From positions 1 through 36,399 of the IMG/VR virus record IMGVR_UViG_3300035182_000806: a stretch of DNA of 36,399 nucleotides. One strand, 5' to 3'. The stretch is from a virus. The position numbers and the translations under genes were made by a program. Position 1 is the stretch's first letter, and each line of letters opens with the position of its first letter. Below, piece by piece: positions 23,678 through 29,265 of this stretch. The notes beneath the pieces are model-generated. The model saw only the letters and a program-made list of their open reading frames with translations, was not told where the DNA came from and did not search any database.

Positions 23678-24034
23678 TTACTTCTTGTAGATGTAGCCCA
23701 CCATCAGGTCCTTCTGCACACCCGTCATCAGCCACACCGCGGCCATGGCGCCCTCCGGCATCCCAATCTCGCGGCGGGCGTAGACCCACACGCTACTCAC
23801 GCCGACGATGCGCCCGTCGAAGTACCGAGGACGCTGGCCGTAGCTCCAGCCCGTGGTCACCACACGCAGCGGGTTCTCGCGGTCCCGGGCATGCTTCTCG
23901 TACTGCCGACCGTCCATGTCGCGCATGAAGGCGGCGAGGTACGTGCCATTCAGGCCGAGCAGGTAGGCCTCCTTCCCAGCGATCATCTTCAGCTCGTACT
24001 GCGCCTTCTTGTTGGACGTGGTGGCCGGGGCCAT
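23678..24034 (-). CDS. Hypothetical protein (118 aa)
   Basis: The frame extends upstream, but the promoter lies inside that extension. The ATG at 24034 has an AGGAGTCGCAC box and is the start. The product is alpha/beta-like (YELKMIAGKEAYLLGLNGTY, GWSYGQRPRYFDGRIVGVSS, then EGAMAAVWLMTGVQ), with several aromatic residues and no Cys cluster or known motif. It is monocistronic with its own promoter. Its function is unknown. Confidence 0.7.
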   Translation of the reverse strand: MAPATTSNKKAQYELKMIAGKEAYLLGLNGTYLAAFMRDMDGRQYEKHARDRENPLRVVTTGWSYGQRPRYFDGRIVGVSSVWVYARREIGMPEGAMAAVWLMTGVQKDLMVGYIYKK

Positions 24035-24065
24035 GTGCGACTCCTGTGTTGCGCGGTGTGAAAGA

Positions 24066-24094
24066 AGAGTAGCAAAGATCGTCGCGCTGCGCAA
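24066..24094 (-). promoter_or_regulatory. Promoter for 23678-24034
   Basis: Minus-strand reading: TTGCGC, 17 bases, TACTCT, then TCTTTCACACC. Its -35 lies in the loop and 3' arm of the hairpin at 24080-24108. Confidence 0.8.
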
Positions 24095-24108
24095 GTAGCA
24101 GCGCGACG
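24080..24108 (-). terminator. Terminator of the 24127-24553 gene pair
   Basis: CGTCGCGCTGC (24080-24090) pairs with GCAGCGCGACG (24098-24108), 11 bp, with a 7-base loop. ATCTTTGCT follows on the minus strand. The hairpin overlaps the next promoter. Confidence 0.7.
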
Positions 24109-24126
24109 AATGTTGTAAAGCCGACG

Positions 24127-24348
24127 CTACCACCCGAAGAAGCTGAGCGTGTCGCACTTCGCCTGTATGCGGCGGAGTAGCTTGGGGCTGACCACGCCGC
24201 CCGTCACGCGGAGCACGCCCTCGGTCTGGTTGCACCACGCGGTCTCCTGACCGCTGCGCGTAACGCTCAGGCTGTACGCATTCTCGCGCTCCACCACAAC
24301 CACCCCGCCCGCGTCGCGCAGGGTGAACGACTTGGGCGGGGTGTTCAT
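24127..24348 (-). CDS. Hypothetical small protein (73 aa)
   Basis: The ATG lies one base after the stop of the preceding gene, so the two share one transcript. The 73 residues are beta-rich (SFTLRDAGGVVVVE, NAYSLSVTRSG) with two cysteines and an aromatic end (LSFFGW). No family is recognised. Confidence 0.7.
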   Translation of the reverse strand: MNTPPKSFTLRDAGGVVVVERENAYSLSVTRSGQETAWCNQTEGVLRVTGGVVSPKLLRRIQAKCDTLSFFGW

Positions 24349-24349
24349 G

Positions 24350-24553
24350 CTAGGCCACCTTCACGGCGAGCGTAGTGCCGCAGGTGTGGTTCCGCATCTC
24401 TAGGCTGTAGGCCTCGGGCTCCTCCGCGTCGGTGGGGTCCGCAGGCACGTCCCAGGTCTTCGGGTCGGGTAGCTGCGCCCATTCGGCCGCGGTGATCGCC
24501 ACGCCGCACTTCGTGCAACGTTTGGGAAACTCGCCGGCCACTGGGGTCTTCAT
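24350..24553 (-). CDS. Small zinc-ribbon-like protein (67 aa)
   Basis: The start is set at ATG 24553, with AAGGAGCCCAGC before it. The product has RCTKCGVAITAAEWAQLP and later LEMRNHTCGTTLAV. This is the layout of small ribbon proteins in which a CxxC and a terminal CG pair (with His) bind zinc; phages and their hosts carry many of these without known function. It is the first gene of a two-gene operon with 24127-24348. Confidence 0.75.
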   Translation of the reverse strand: MKTPVAGEFPKRCTKCGVAITAAEWAQLPDPKTWDVPADPTDAEEPEAYSLEMRNHTCGTTLAVKVA

Positions 24554-24592
24554 GCTGGGCTCCTTGCTGCGCGGCACCATTGCCGTGAGAGA

Positions 24593-24621
24593 AGAGTAGC
24601 AACCCTTCTCCCGCGGCGCAA
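24593..24621 (-). promoter_or_regulatory. Promoter for the 24127-24553 pair
   Basis: Minus-strand reading: TTGCGC, 17 bases, TACTCT. The leader forms CGGCA-ATGG-TGCCG, a hairpin also present before the genes at 28494 and 28878. Confidence 0.8.
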
Positions 24622-24630
24622 CAACATTCG

Positions 24631-24888
24631 TCACACCTGCTCGCCGTTGGCATCGCGCGCCGTGACGTGGTGGGTGTGGCCACACCCGCGGCACTCAGCC
24701 AGGAGGTCTTCGCTGCCACCACCGACCAGCCGACCGTCTTCGGTCATGTTGGCGTGGCAGGACTCACAGAGGAACTTGCCGCCCATGCCCTGGAGGCGGA
24801 TGGTGCCCTGCCGCGCAGGGGCCAGCTGGAGGGTGACGTTGCCGTCGCAGGAGGTAAGCTTGGCGGCCTTCAGGGAGATGGTGGGCAT
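24631..24888 (-). CDS. Small zinc-ribbon protein (85 aa)
   Basis: The product starts with a short beta part (TISLKAAKLTSCDGNVTLQL). It then has KFLCESCHANMTEDGRLV and LLAECRGCGHTHHVTA: two CxxC knuckles about 25 residues apart, with nearby histidines, a clear zinc-ribbon layout. The ribbon may bind nucleic acid or a partner protein; nothing in the sequence decides. It is monocistronic with its own promoter. Confidence 0.75.
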   Translation of the reverse strand: MPTISLKAAKLTSCDGNVTLQLAPARQGTIRLQGMGGKFLCESCHANMTEDGRLVGGGSEDLLAECRGCGHTHHVTARDANGEQV

Positions 24889-24942
24889 GTGCGGCTCCGC
24901 GGCGCTTGGTTAGTGGGAGAGTGTTGCGCGCCTTGTGAAAGA

Positions 24943-24971
24943 AGAGTAGCGCGGGCTCACGGGGAACGCAA
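24943..24971 (-). promoter_or_regulatory. Promoter for 24631-24888
   Basis: Minus-strand reading: TTGCGT, 17 bases, TACTCT. ACATTCGTCA, a variant of the upstream box, lies about eight bases before the -35. Confidence 0.8.
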
Positions 24972-24990
24972 GTGCTTTGTGACGAATGTT

Positions 24991-25028
24991 GTAAACTCGG
25001 CGCAGGCCCCGCGCTGCGCCGAGTTTAC
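24991..25028 (-). terminator. Terminator of 25036-25683
   Basis: GTAAACTCGGCGCAG (24991-25005) pairs with CTGCGCCGAGTTTAC (25014-25028), 15 bp perfect, loop of eight. A very similar stem, with different inner bases, lies at 26424-26461. Confidence 0.8.
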
Positions 25029-25035
25029 GAGTGGG

Positions 25036-25683
25036 CTACTTCCCCAGAATCACGATGCCCTTGCTGACATCCCAGCGCAGGTCGGCCATGGTGCCGCCGA
25101 GCGCCAGGAACTCCGCGACCGTAGTCGCTTTGTTGTAGTACGCATCGAACCGGGCCGCCGAGGCGCCACGCTTCGTGACCCCGGGCTTGAAGGTGAGCGA
25201 CTGCGCGGGGTTCATGGCCATCGGGTTCTTTCGGCCCATTCGGACCACGTCGGCCACATCGCCGACGAGCTTGGCCACGGGGTCCACGGTAGGCCCCGGC
25301 TTCGGCGTCGTCACCTCGGGCTCCACAGGCAGCGCAGCGGGCGGAGGCGACTTCACGTGGGGCGCCATGGCCACCTCGGCGGGCCGCGGGGTGACCAGCG
25401 GGCTCGCGGCCTGTGCGGCCTGCTTCATCTCAAACTCCTTCTGGCCCGCGTTCTCGGTGGCGATGTGCAGCTGCTCCAACGCGCCGAGCAGCTTCTCCCG
25501 CGGGATGCTGGGGTCGGCCTTCTGCGCCTGGAGCCCGTGGCCCTTCGCCAGGCCGACGAGGCGCTTGTGGTCCAGGTGAAGCTGCGGCATGGTGTACGCG
25601 GCCCACAGTTCGCGCGCCTTGATGACATGCGCCGGGGCAGACGTGGTGGGCTTGACTGCGGACTTCGGGGACTTGGTTGCCAT
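25036..25683 (-). CDS. Protein with shared C-terminal module (member 2)
   Basis: The start is ATG 25683; the longer open frame upstream crosses the promoter. The product has 215 residues. Residues 20-95 are helical (VIKARELWAAYTMPQLHLDH, SIPREKLLGALEQLHIATEN), followed by a Pro/Ala/Val-rich linker (about 95-140). The shared module is at about 168-213: TKRGASAARFDAYY, TTVAEFLALGGTMADLRWD, SKGIVIL. The linker between two folded parts resembles member 1. The N-terminal domain is not recognised. Confidence 0.75.
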   Translation of the reverse strand: MATKSPKSAVKPTTSAPAHVIKARELWAAYTMPQLHLDHKRLVGLAKGHGLQAQKADPSIPREKLLGALEQLHIATENAGQKEFEMKQAAQAASPLVTPRPAEVAMAPHVKSPPPAALPVEPEVTTPKPGPTVDPVAKLVGDVADVVRMGRKNPMAMNPAQSLTFKPGVTKRGASAARFDAYYNKATTVAEFLALGGTMADLRWDVSKGIVILGK

Positions 25684-25737
25684 GGTGAAGCTCCGGGTTC
25701 GACGTGGTTGCTGCGTTGACTGCGCCCTACAAGAGGA

Positions 25738-25766
25738 AGAGTAACCCGGGGCTCGCAGGATTGCAA
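25738..25766 (-). promoter_or_regulatory. Promoter for 25036-25683
   Basis: Minus-strand reading: TTGCAA, 17 bases, TACTCT. An imperfect stem CCGGGACT / AGCCCCGG covers the spacer. Confidence 0.8.
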
Positions 25767-25795
25767 GTCCCGGTTGTACGATTTGTGACGATTTG

Positions 25796-26320
25796 TTACG
25801 GAACGAGCTTGAAGATGCCGTGGGCCAGATCCCAGCGGAGGTCGGCGCGCGTGCCGCCGAGGGCGAGGAACTCGCCAACCGTGGTCGCGCCGCTGTAGGC
25901 TTCGAACCGAGCCGCGCAGGCGCCACGCTTGCCCATCCCGTCCACGGCCTGAATCTTCGTGTCCGGGGCCAGCTGCGCGGCCTTCGCCTTCGCCGGCTTC
26001 GCAGCCTGCGCGACCGTGGTCGGCGCCTGGCCCATGCGCTCGTCGAAGTAGGCCGCGGCCTGCGCGTTCGTGGCGTTGTCAGTGGAAATCTCGCAGGTCT
26101 GCCACACGCTCTTCGCGGTCTGCCCGTTGGCCTTGCGCCCGCGGCCGATGCCCGGCTCCTCATTGACCGCCTCCGCCCCGACCAGCCCTGCGGCGTCCAG
26201 CTTACCGAGCGCGTTGCGCGCGGCCGAGGCGCTGATGCCGAAGTGCTCGGCGACGTCCGTGGTGTGGACGGCGAACTCGGCGAAGACGTAGAGGTAGATG
26301 GACTTCAGGTCGGTGGTCAT
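25796..26320 (-). CDS. Winged helix-turn-helix protein with shared C-terminal module (member 3)
   Basis: Residues 1-75 read as a winged helix: LKSIYLYVFAEFAVHTTDVA, HFGISASAARNALGKLDAAG, then a basic wing (GIGRGRKANG). The pattern (IS..A...AL.KL..AGLV) is that of MarR-like DNA-binding proteins. A linker of Ala/Pro/Lys follows. The shared module is at about 128-172 (GKRGACAARFEAYS, TTVGEFLALGGTRADLRWD). DNA binding is inferred. It is a candidate regulator of the promoter array around it, and the first ~50 residues resemble those of the protein at 28494. Confidence 0.75.
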   Translation of the reverse strand: MTTDLKSIYLYVFAEFAVHTTDVAEHFGISASAARNALGKLDAAGLVGAEAVNEEPGIGRGRKANGQTAKSVWQTCEISTDNATNAQAAAYFDERMGQAPTTVAQAAKPAKAKAAQLAPDTKIQAVDGMGKRGACAARFEAYSGATTVGEFLALGGTRADLRWDLAHGIFKLVP

Positions 26321-26364
26321 TTGCGGCTCCAGGCGGCGAGGTTGTTTGTTGCGCCGTTGAAAGA

Positions 26365-26393
26365 AGAGTAGCGCAGGTGTTCCGGTAATGCAA
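26365..26393 (-). promoter_or_regulatory. Promoter for 25796-26320
   Basis: Minus-strand reading: TTGCAT, 17 bases, TACTCT. Here AGAAATCGTCA sits 19 rather than nine bases before the -35, i.e. one helical turn further. Confidence 0.8.
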
Positions 26394-26423
26394 GCGACTA
26401 TCTTCGGGTTCGTGACGATTTCT

Positions 26424-26461
26424 GTAAACTCCGCGCAGCGGGCAGGCTGCGCGGAGTTTAC
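26424..26461 (-). terminator. Terminator of 26469-26738
   Basis: GTAAACTCCGCGCAGC (26424-26439) pairs with GCTGCGCGGAGTTTAC (26446-26461), 16 bp perfect with a 6-base loop. AGAAATCG follows on the minus strand. Confidence 0.8.
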
Positions 26462-26468
26462 GAGTGGC

Positions 26469-26738
26469 CTACTTGGAGACGACCGCGTAGCCGTGCGCGA
26501 GGTCCCAGCGCAGGTCGGCCATCTTCCCGCCGAGCAGGATGAACTCGGCGACCGAGGTGGCTGCGCTGTACTTCGCGAAGCGGGCGAAAGACGACGTGCC
26601 AGGCCGCTTCGGGTTTTCAGTGACGAAGCGCAGCCCCGTGACCGTGGTGTCGGTGCTGACCACCTTGCGCATGTCCCGGAGAACGGCGACGTCGGCGTAC
26701 TTCGGGGAGGTGGCGTTCTTCAGGACGTTGGCGGACAT
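26469..26738 (-). CDS. Small protein with shared C-terminal module (member 4)
   Basis: ATG 26738 is chosen because the promoter lies in the upstream extension. The 89-residue product has a short helical N-terminus (SPKYADVAVLRDMRKVVSTD). The shared module takes up the second half (about 41-87): ENPKRPGTSSFARFAKYS, TSVAEFILLGGKMADLRWD, LAHGYAVV. This version keeps the NPKRPGT form of the module's first motif, like members 1 and 6. The function is unknown. Confidence 0.75.
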   Translation of the reverse strand: MSANVLKNATSPKYADVAVLRDMRKVVSTDTTVTGLRFVTENPKRPGTSSFARFAKYSAATSVAEFILLGGKMADLRWDLAHGYAVVSK

Positions 26739-26785
26739 GTGAGGCTCCAGGTGTTGCGTGAGGCGCGGGATGCGCCGTTGAAAGA

Positions 26786-26814
26786 AGAGTAGCAAGGTTC
26801 TTCAGGCGTTGCAA
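26786..26814 (-). promoter_or_regulatory. Promoter for 26469-26738
   Basis: Minus-strand reading: TTGCAA, 17 bases, TACTCT, then TCTTTCAAC. AT-rich bases lie upstream of the -35. Confidence 0.8.
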
Positions 26815-26832
26815 GTACCTTCTTCGTTTTAT

Positions 26833-27051
26833 TTACTTGACCACGGTGACGAACCCGTGAGCGAAGTCCCAGCGGAGGTCCGCAGCGGTGCCGCCGAGGA
26901 GGAACATCTCCGCGATGCAAGTAGCAGCGCAGTAGCGAGCGAACCGGGCCGCCGAGGCGCCACGCTTGCTGACGCCAGCCTTGAAAGCAATCTTCGTGAC
27001 CTTCGTGCTGTTCGACTTGACGGTACGGAGATCGCGGATCGAGCGGGCCAT
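26833..27051 (-). CDS. Minimal protein with shared C-terminal module (member 5)
   Basis: At 72 residues from ATG 27051 this is almost only the module: a basic 25-residue lead (ARSIRDLRTVKSNSTKVTKI), then SKRGASAARFARYC, IAEMFLLGGTAADLRWD and FAHGFVTV. The frame stays open for 48 more codons upstream but would then cross a promoter, so I reject the longer form. This shows that the module can exist on its own, which argues for an independent fold. Two promoter-like elements lie upstream. Confidence 0.75.
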   Translation of the reverse strand: MARSIRDLRTVKSNSTKVTKIAFKAGVSKRGASAARFARYCAATCIAEMFLLGGTAADLRWDFAHGFVTVVK

Positions 27052-27093
27052 GGTAGACTCCAGGTTCAGCGGGTTGACTGCGTTTGTGAGAGA

Positions 27094-27122
27094 AGAGTAA
27101 CAGACTTCTTTGAGCGCTGCAA
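27094..27122 (-). promoter_or_regulatory. Proximal promoter for 26833-27051
   Basis: Minus-strand reading: TTGCAG, 17 bases, TACTCT, then TCTCTCAC as in the other leaders. Confidence 0.75.
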
Positions 27123-27182
27123 CTTCTTTCTTCACTTTGTTTCGCGGCTTGCTGCGCACCGCACCGCGTCCCAACAAGAGAG

Positions 27183-27211
27183 AGGATAGTACCATCCTCT
27201 AAGGAACGCAA
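27183..27211 (-). promoter_or_regulatory. Distal promoter upstream of 26833-27051
   Basis: Minus-strand reading: TTGCGT, 17 bases, TATCCT. AGAAATCGTCA lies nine bases before the -35. An AGAGGAT / ATCCTCT dyad spans the -10 and spacer. No convincing gene lies between it and the proximal promoter. Confidence 0.65.
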
Positions 27212-27234
27212 GCCCCTCGATGACGATTTCTGAA

Positions 27235-27272
27235 GAAAGTTCCCAAGTGCCTGGAATCACTTGGGAACTTTC
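27235..27272 (-). terminator. Terminator of 27281-28054
   Basis: GAAAGTTCCCAAGTG (27235-27249) pairs with CACTTGGGAACTTTC (27258-27272), 15 bp perfect, loop of eight. TTCAGAAATC follows on the minus strand. Confidence 0.8.
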
Positions 27273-27280
27273 GAAGGCCG

Positions 27281-28054
27281 CTACTCGCAGCGTGCCGCGT
27301 GGATGCTGGGCTGAATCGCGACGAAGGGCCGCGGGGCGCTGCACAGGCCGGCGATGTCGTCCTCCATGGCCTGTGCAGCGTAGTCCAGCGCGTTCCAGGG
27401 AGCCTGCGCCACAGCCTCGAGGCGCTCCTTGGCGCACCGTGCGCAGCCGCAGAAGCGGCTCTGCCCGCCGACGCACAGAGCGTCCTGCTCTTCCTTCGGC
27501 ATCTCACGGCCACAGTCTACGCAGGCGTTGTTCAGGTAGCTACAGCCGCCAAGCTGCGCGCAGCGCGAAGGGTCCGTGGCGCTCGGCACGTCGTCGGCCA
27601 GCTGGAGTGGCGCCTGCTCGTACTCCGGGCGCGTGGTGGTCACGCCAGGCGCGTACTCCGGCTCCACCACGGCGATGGGCTGGCCGCAGGTGTGGCAGTC
27701 CGCCGAGCCGCCGAAGATGTGGCCGTCGCGCTTGCACTCGGCCGCGCGGTCCGCCAGGTACTCGCCACGGTATGCGTTCACGCCCTGCGCAAGCGCCGCG
27801 TTGAAGATGTGGCTGGCCAGGTACTCCGCCGCCTCGGTCAGTTCCGCGTTGTTGCGCGGGGTCCGCACGTTCACCACGATGCCCTCGGCGCGGGCCATGG
27901 TCACAGCCGCCTTGTAGCGGTCCATCCGGCCCTCCACAGTGTGCCTGTAGTCCCGCTCCGACGTGAAGGTGGTCTCGTAGCCAGTCTGGAACCCGTAGTC
28001 CTTGCAGGCGAAGAGGGCGTAGTGGAAGGCGTCCTGAATCTTGCTGGCGTCCAT
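27281..28054 (-). CDS. Cys-rich protein with an N-terminal domain shared with 28878-29189
   Basis: The 257-residue protein starts at ATG 28054. Residues 1-110 are helical (SKIQDAFHYALFACKDYGFQ ... YKAAVTMARAEGIVV ... AAEYLASHIFNAALAQGVNA). This part resembles the whole of the 103-residue protein at 28878. Then follow cysteine pairs: DCHTCGQPI (about 119-127), CAQLGGCSYLNNACVDCGRE and FCGCARCAKE, so two zinc-binding patches are likely. No enzyme motif is seen. It is the largest protein of unknown type in the array. Confidence 0.75.
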   Translation of the reverse strand: MDASKIQDAFHYALFACKDYGFQTGYETTFTSERDYRHTVEGRMDRYKAAVTMARAEGIVVNVRTPRNNAELTEAAEYLASHIFNAALAQGVNAYRGEYLADRAAECKRDGHIFGGSADCHTCGQPIAVVEPEYAPGVTTTRPEYEQAPLQLADDVPSATDPSRCAQLGGCSYLNNACVDCGREMPKEEQDALCVGGQSRFCGCARCAKERLEAVAQAPWNALDYAAQAMEDDIAGLCSAPRPFVAIQPSIHAARCE

Positions 28055-28105
28055 GGTGTGACTCCGGTTCGGCGTTGGCCGCGCCCTGTTGCGCGGTGTG
28101 AAGGA

Positions 28106-28134
28106 AGAGTAACCCGGGGCTCGCGGGATTGCAA
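28106..28134 (-). promoter_or_regulatory. Promoter for 27281-28054
   Basis: Minus-strand reading: TTGCAA, 17 bases, TACTCT. A GGGGCT / AGCCCC stem overlaps the -35 and spacer. Confidence 0.8.
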
Positions 28135-28153
28135 GCCCCTTCTTCAAGTTTCT

Positions 28154-28405
28154 TCAAGCTTCTTCGCGGGGCATCCGGGTCCCGCAGCTGTGGCGCCCCA
28201 CGTACATCTCGGAGCCGTCGGCGTACTCGTAGCAGGTGTCATCCCCGTCCGGGCTGGCAAACGCCTTCCCAGCGCGCATGTCGGCTTCGCCCTGCGCGGC
28301 GGCCATGTCCCGCACCTCCCGCTTCCGCTTACCAGCCACGATTCGTGCCACAGCCATCGCGTACTCCGCCTGCGTGCCCTGGAATGCCGTCGGATCGTAA
28401 CCCAT
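28154..28405 (-). CDS. Hypothetical small protein (83 aa)
   Basis: ATG 28405 has AAGGAGTTGAAC before it. The protein has a basic helical first half (YAMAVARIVAGKRKREVRDM) and a second half with DTCYEYADGSEMYVGRHSCG, two cysteines 20 residues apart with a tyrosine-rich strand pattern. No family is recognised. It is monocistronic. Confidence 0.7.
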   Translation of the reverse strand: MGYDPTAFQGTQAEYAMAVARIVAGKRKREVRDMAAAQGEADMRAGKAFASPDGDDTCYEYADGSEMYVGRHSCGTRMPREEA

Positions 28406-28445
28406 GTTCAACTCCTTGCTGCGCGGAATTGCGCGGTGTGAAAGA

Positions 28446-28474
28446 AGAGTAACCCAGGGCTCGCGGGATTGCAA
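28446..28474 (-). promoter_or_regulatory. Promoter for 28154-28405
   Basis: Minus-strand reading: TTGCAA, 17 bases, TACTCT. CCCGGGGCT / AGCCCTGGG (one G-T) forms a stem over -35 and spacer. The spacer differs from that at 28106 by one base. Confidence 0.8.
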
Positions 28475-28493
28475 GCCCCGGGTCACAATTATT

Positions 28494-28757
28494 TTAGAAG
28501 TGCTTATCGAACTCCGCCAGGGCCATCGCCTCGGTGTACGCGGGGCCGCGGTAGCCGGACTGGAAGGCCTCGGCGGGACCAACGTTGTGCCAGTAGACCC
28601 CGTCCGCGCAGCCGACCATGTTGGCCTTGATGAGATGCCTGGCCAGGGCCTCAACCTCGGGGACCGTGACGCCCACGGCCTGCGCCAGTTCGTTCATGTT
28701 GGGGTCCATGTTGTGGAAGATGAACAGGAAGGCGGTCTTTATCTTGTTGCGATCCAT
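28494..28757 (-). CDS. Small winged helix-like protein (87 aa)
   Basis: From ATG 28757 the protein reads RNKIKTAFLFIFHNMDPNMN, ELAQAVGVTVPEVEALARHL, IKANMVGCADGVYWHNV. That is a helix, a helix-turn-helix and a short wing, in the same register as the N-terminus of the protein at 25796 (LKSIYLYVF, DVAEHFGISASAARNALGKL, AGLVG). A DNA-binding role is likely but unproven. A tail rich in aromatic and acidic residues follows. It may act as a small repressor or activator of phage promoters. Confidence 0.7.
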   Translation of the reverse strand: MDRNKIKTAFLFIFHNMDPNMNELAQAVGVTVPEVEALARHLIKANMVGCADGVYWHNVGPAEAFQSGYRGPAYTEAMALAEFDKHF

Positions 28758-28796
28758 TTTCGGCTCCTTGTTGCGCGGCACCATTGCCGTGAAAGA

Positions 28797-28824
28797 AGAG
28801 TAGCACAGCGCTCGGCGATTGCAA
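28797..28824 (-). promoter_or_regulatory. Promoter for 28494-28757
   Basis: Minus-strand reading: TTGCAA, 16 bases, TACTCT. It is the one array member with a 16-base spacer. A TTTTATTTT tract from the terminator upstream serves as AT-rich DNA before the -35. Confidence 0.75.
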
Positions 28825-28845
28825 GCCCCTTCTTCAAAATAAAAG

Positions 28846-28871
28846 CGGGGCCAGCTGCGCGGCTGGCCCCG
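28846..28871 (-). terminator. Terminator of 28878-29189
   Basis: CGGGGCCAGC (28846-28855) pairs with GCTGGCCCCG (28862-28871), with TTTTATTTT following on the minus strand. This is a textbook intrinsic terminator. Confidence 0.9.
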
Positions 28872-28877
28872 TGGTGC

Positions 28878-29189
28878 TCAGCCCGGATAGCTGGCATCCC
28901 AGGGCGCGCCCGTGTAGGCGTTCCACCCTTCGGCTTGGCCGCACAGGAAGATGGTGGCTGCGAGCCAGCTGGCGTAGCGATCCCACGCGGGCCCTGTGGC
29001 GCACTGTGGCGGGCGCAGCGCGTAGATACCCACCACAGCCGCGCAGTTCACGGCACGCTGCGCGTAGTCGACCTGTTCGCTGATGCTTTGCGCACAGTCG
29101 TTGGTCGATTCGTGACCGTAGCGCATCCCGCCATCTTGCATGGCAGCGATCGCCAAATGGTAGGCCCGCTGCAATGTATCCTTATTCAT
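28878..29189 (-). CDS. Hypothetical protein (103 aa), paralogue of the N-terminus of 27281-28054
   Basis: From ATG 29189: NKDTLQRAYHLAIAAMQDGG, later QVDYAQRAVNCAAVVGIYAL and YASWLAATIFLCGQAEGWNA. The same three helical segments in the same order occur in the first 110 residues of the protein at 27281 (IQDAFHYALFACKDYGF, YKAAVTMARAEGIVV, YLASHIFNAALAQGVNAY). The two probably arose by duplication. The present one lacks the cysteine-rich extension. The function is unknown. Confidence 0.72.
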   Translation of the reverse strand: MNKDTLQRAYHLAIAAMQDGGMRYGHESTNDCAQSISEQVDYAQRAVNCAAVVGIYALRPPQCATGPAWDRYASWLAATIFLCGQAEGWNAYTGAPWDASYPG

Positions 29190-29228
29190 TTGCGTCTCCT
29201 TACTGCGCGGCACCATTGCCGTGAAAGA

Positions 29229-29257
29229 AGAGTAGCACTGGCTCCCACCGAACGCAA
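29229..29257 (-). promoter_or_regulatory. Promoter for 28878-29189
   Basis: Minus-strand reading: TTGCGT, 17 bases, TACTCT, then TCTTTCACGGC and the CGGCA-ATGG-TGCCG leader hairpin. Confidence 0.8.
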
Positions 29258-29265
29258 GCCCCTCA

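Noticed and set aside
23678-24238. 186-residue version of the protein at 23678
   Set aside because: The extension crosses a promoter and a terminator and overlaps the gene at 24127. The shorter form has the ribosome site.
24667-25719. 350-residue plus-strand open frame
   Set aside because: It is antisense to 24631-24888 and 25036-25683, Arg/His/Gly-rich without motifs, and crosses several minus-strand promoters.
26833-27195. 120-residue version of module protein member 5
   Set aside because: The extra 48 codons cross the proximal promoter and its leader. ATG 27051 fits the shared leader design.
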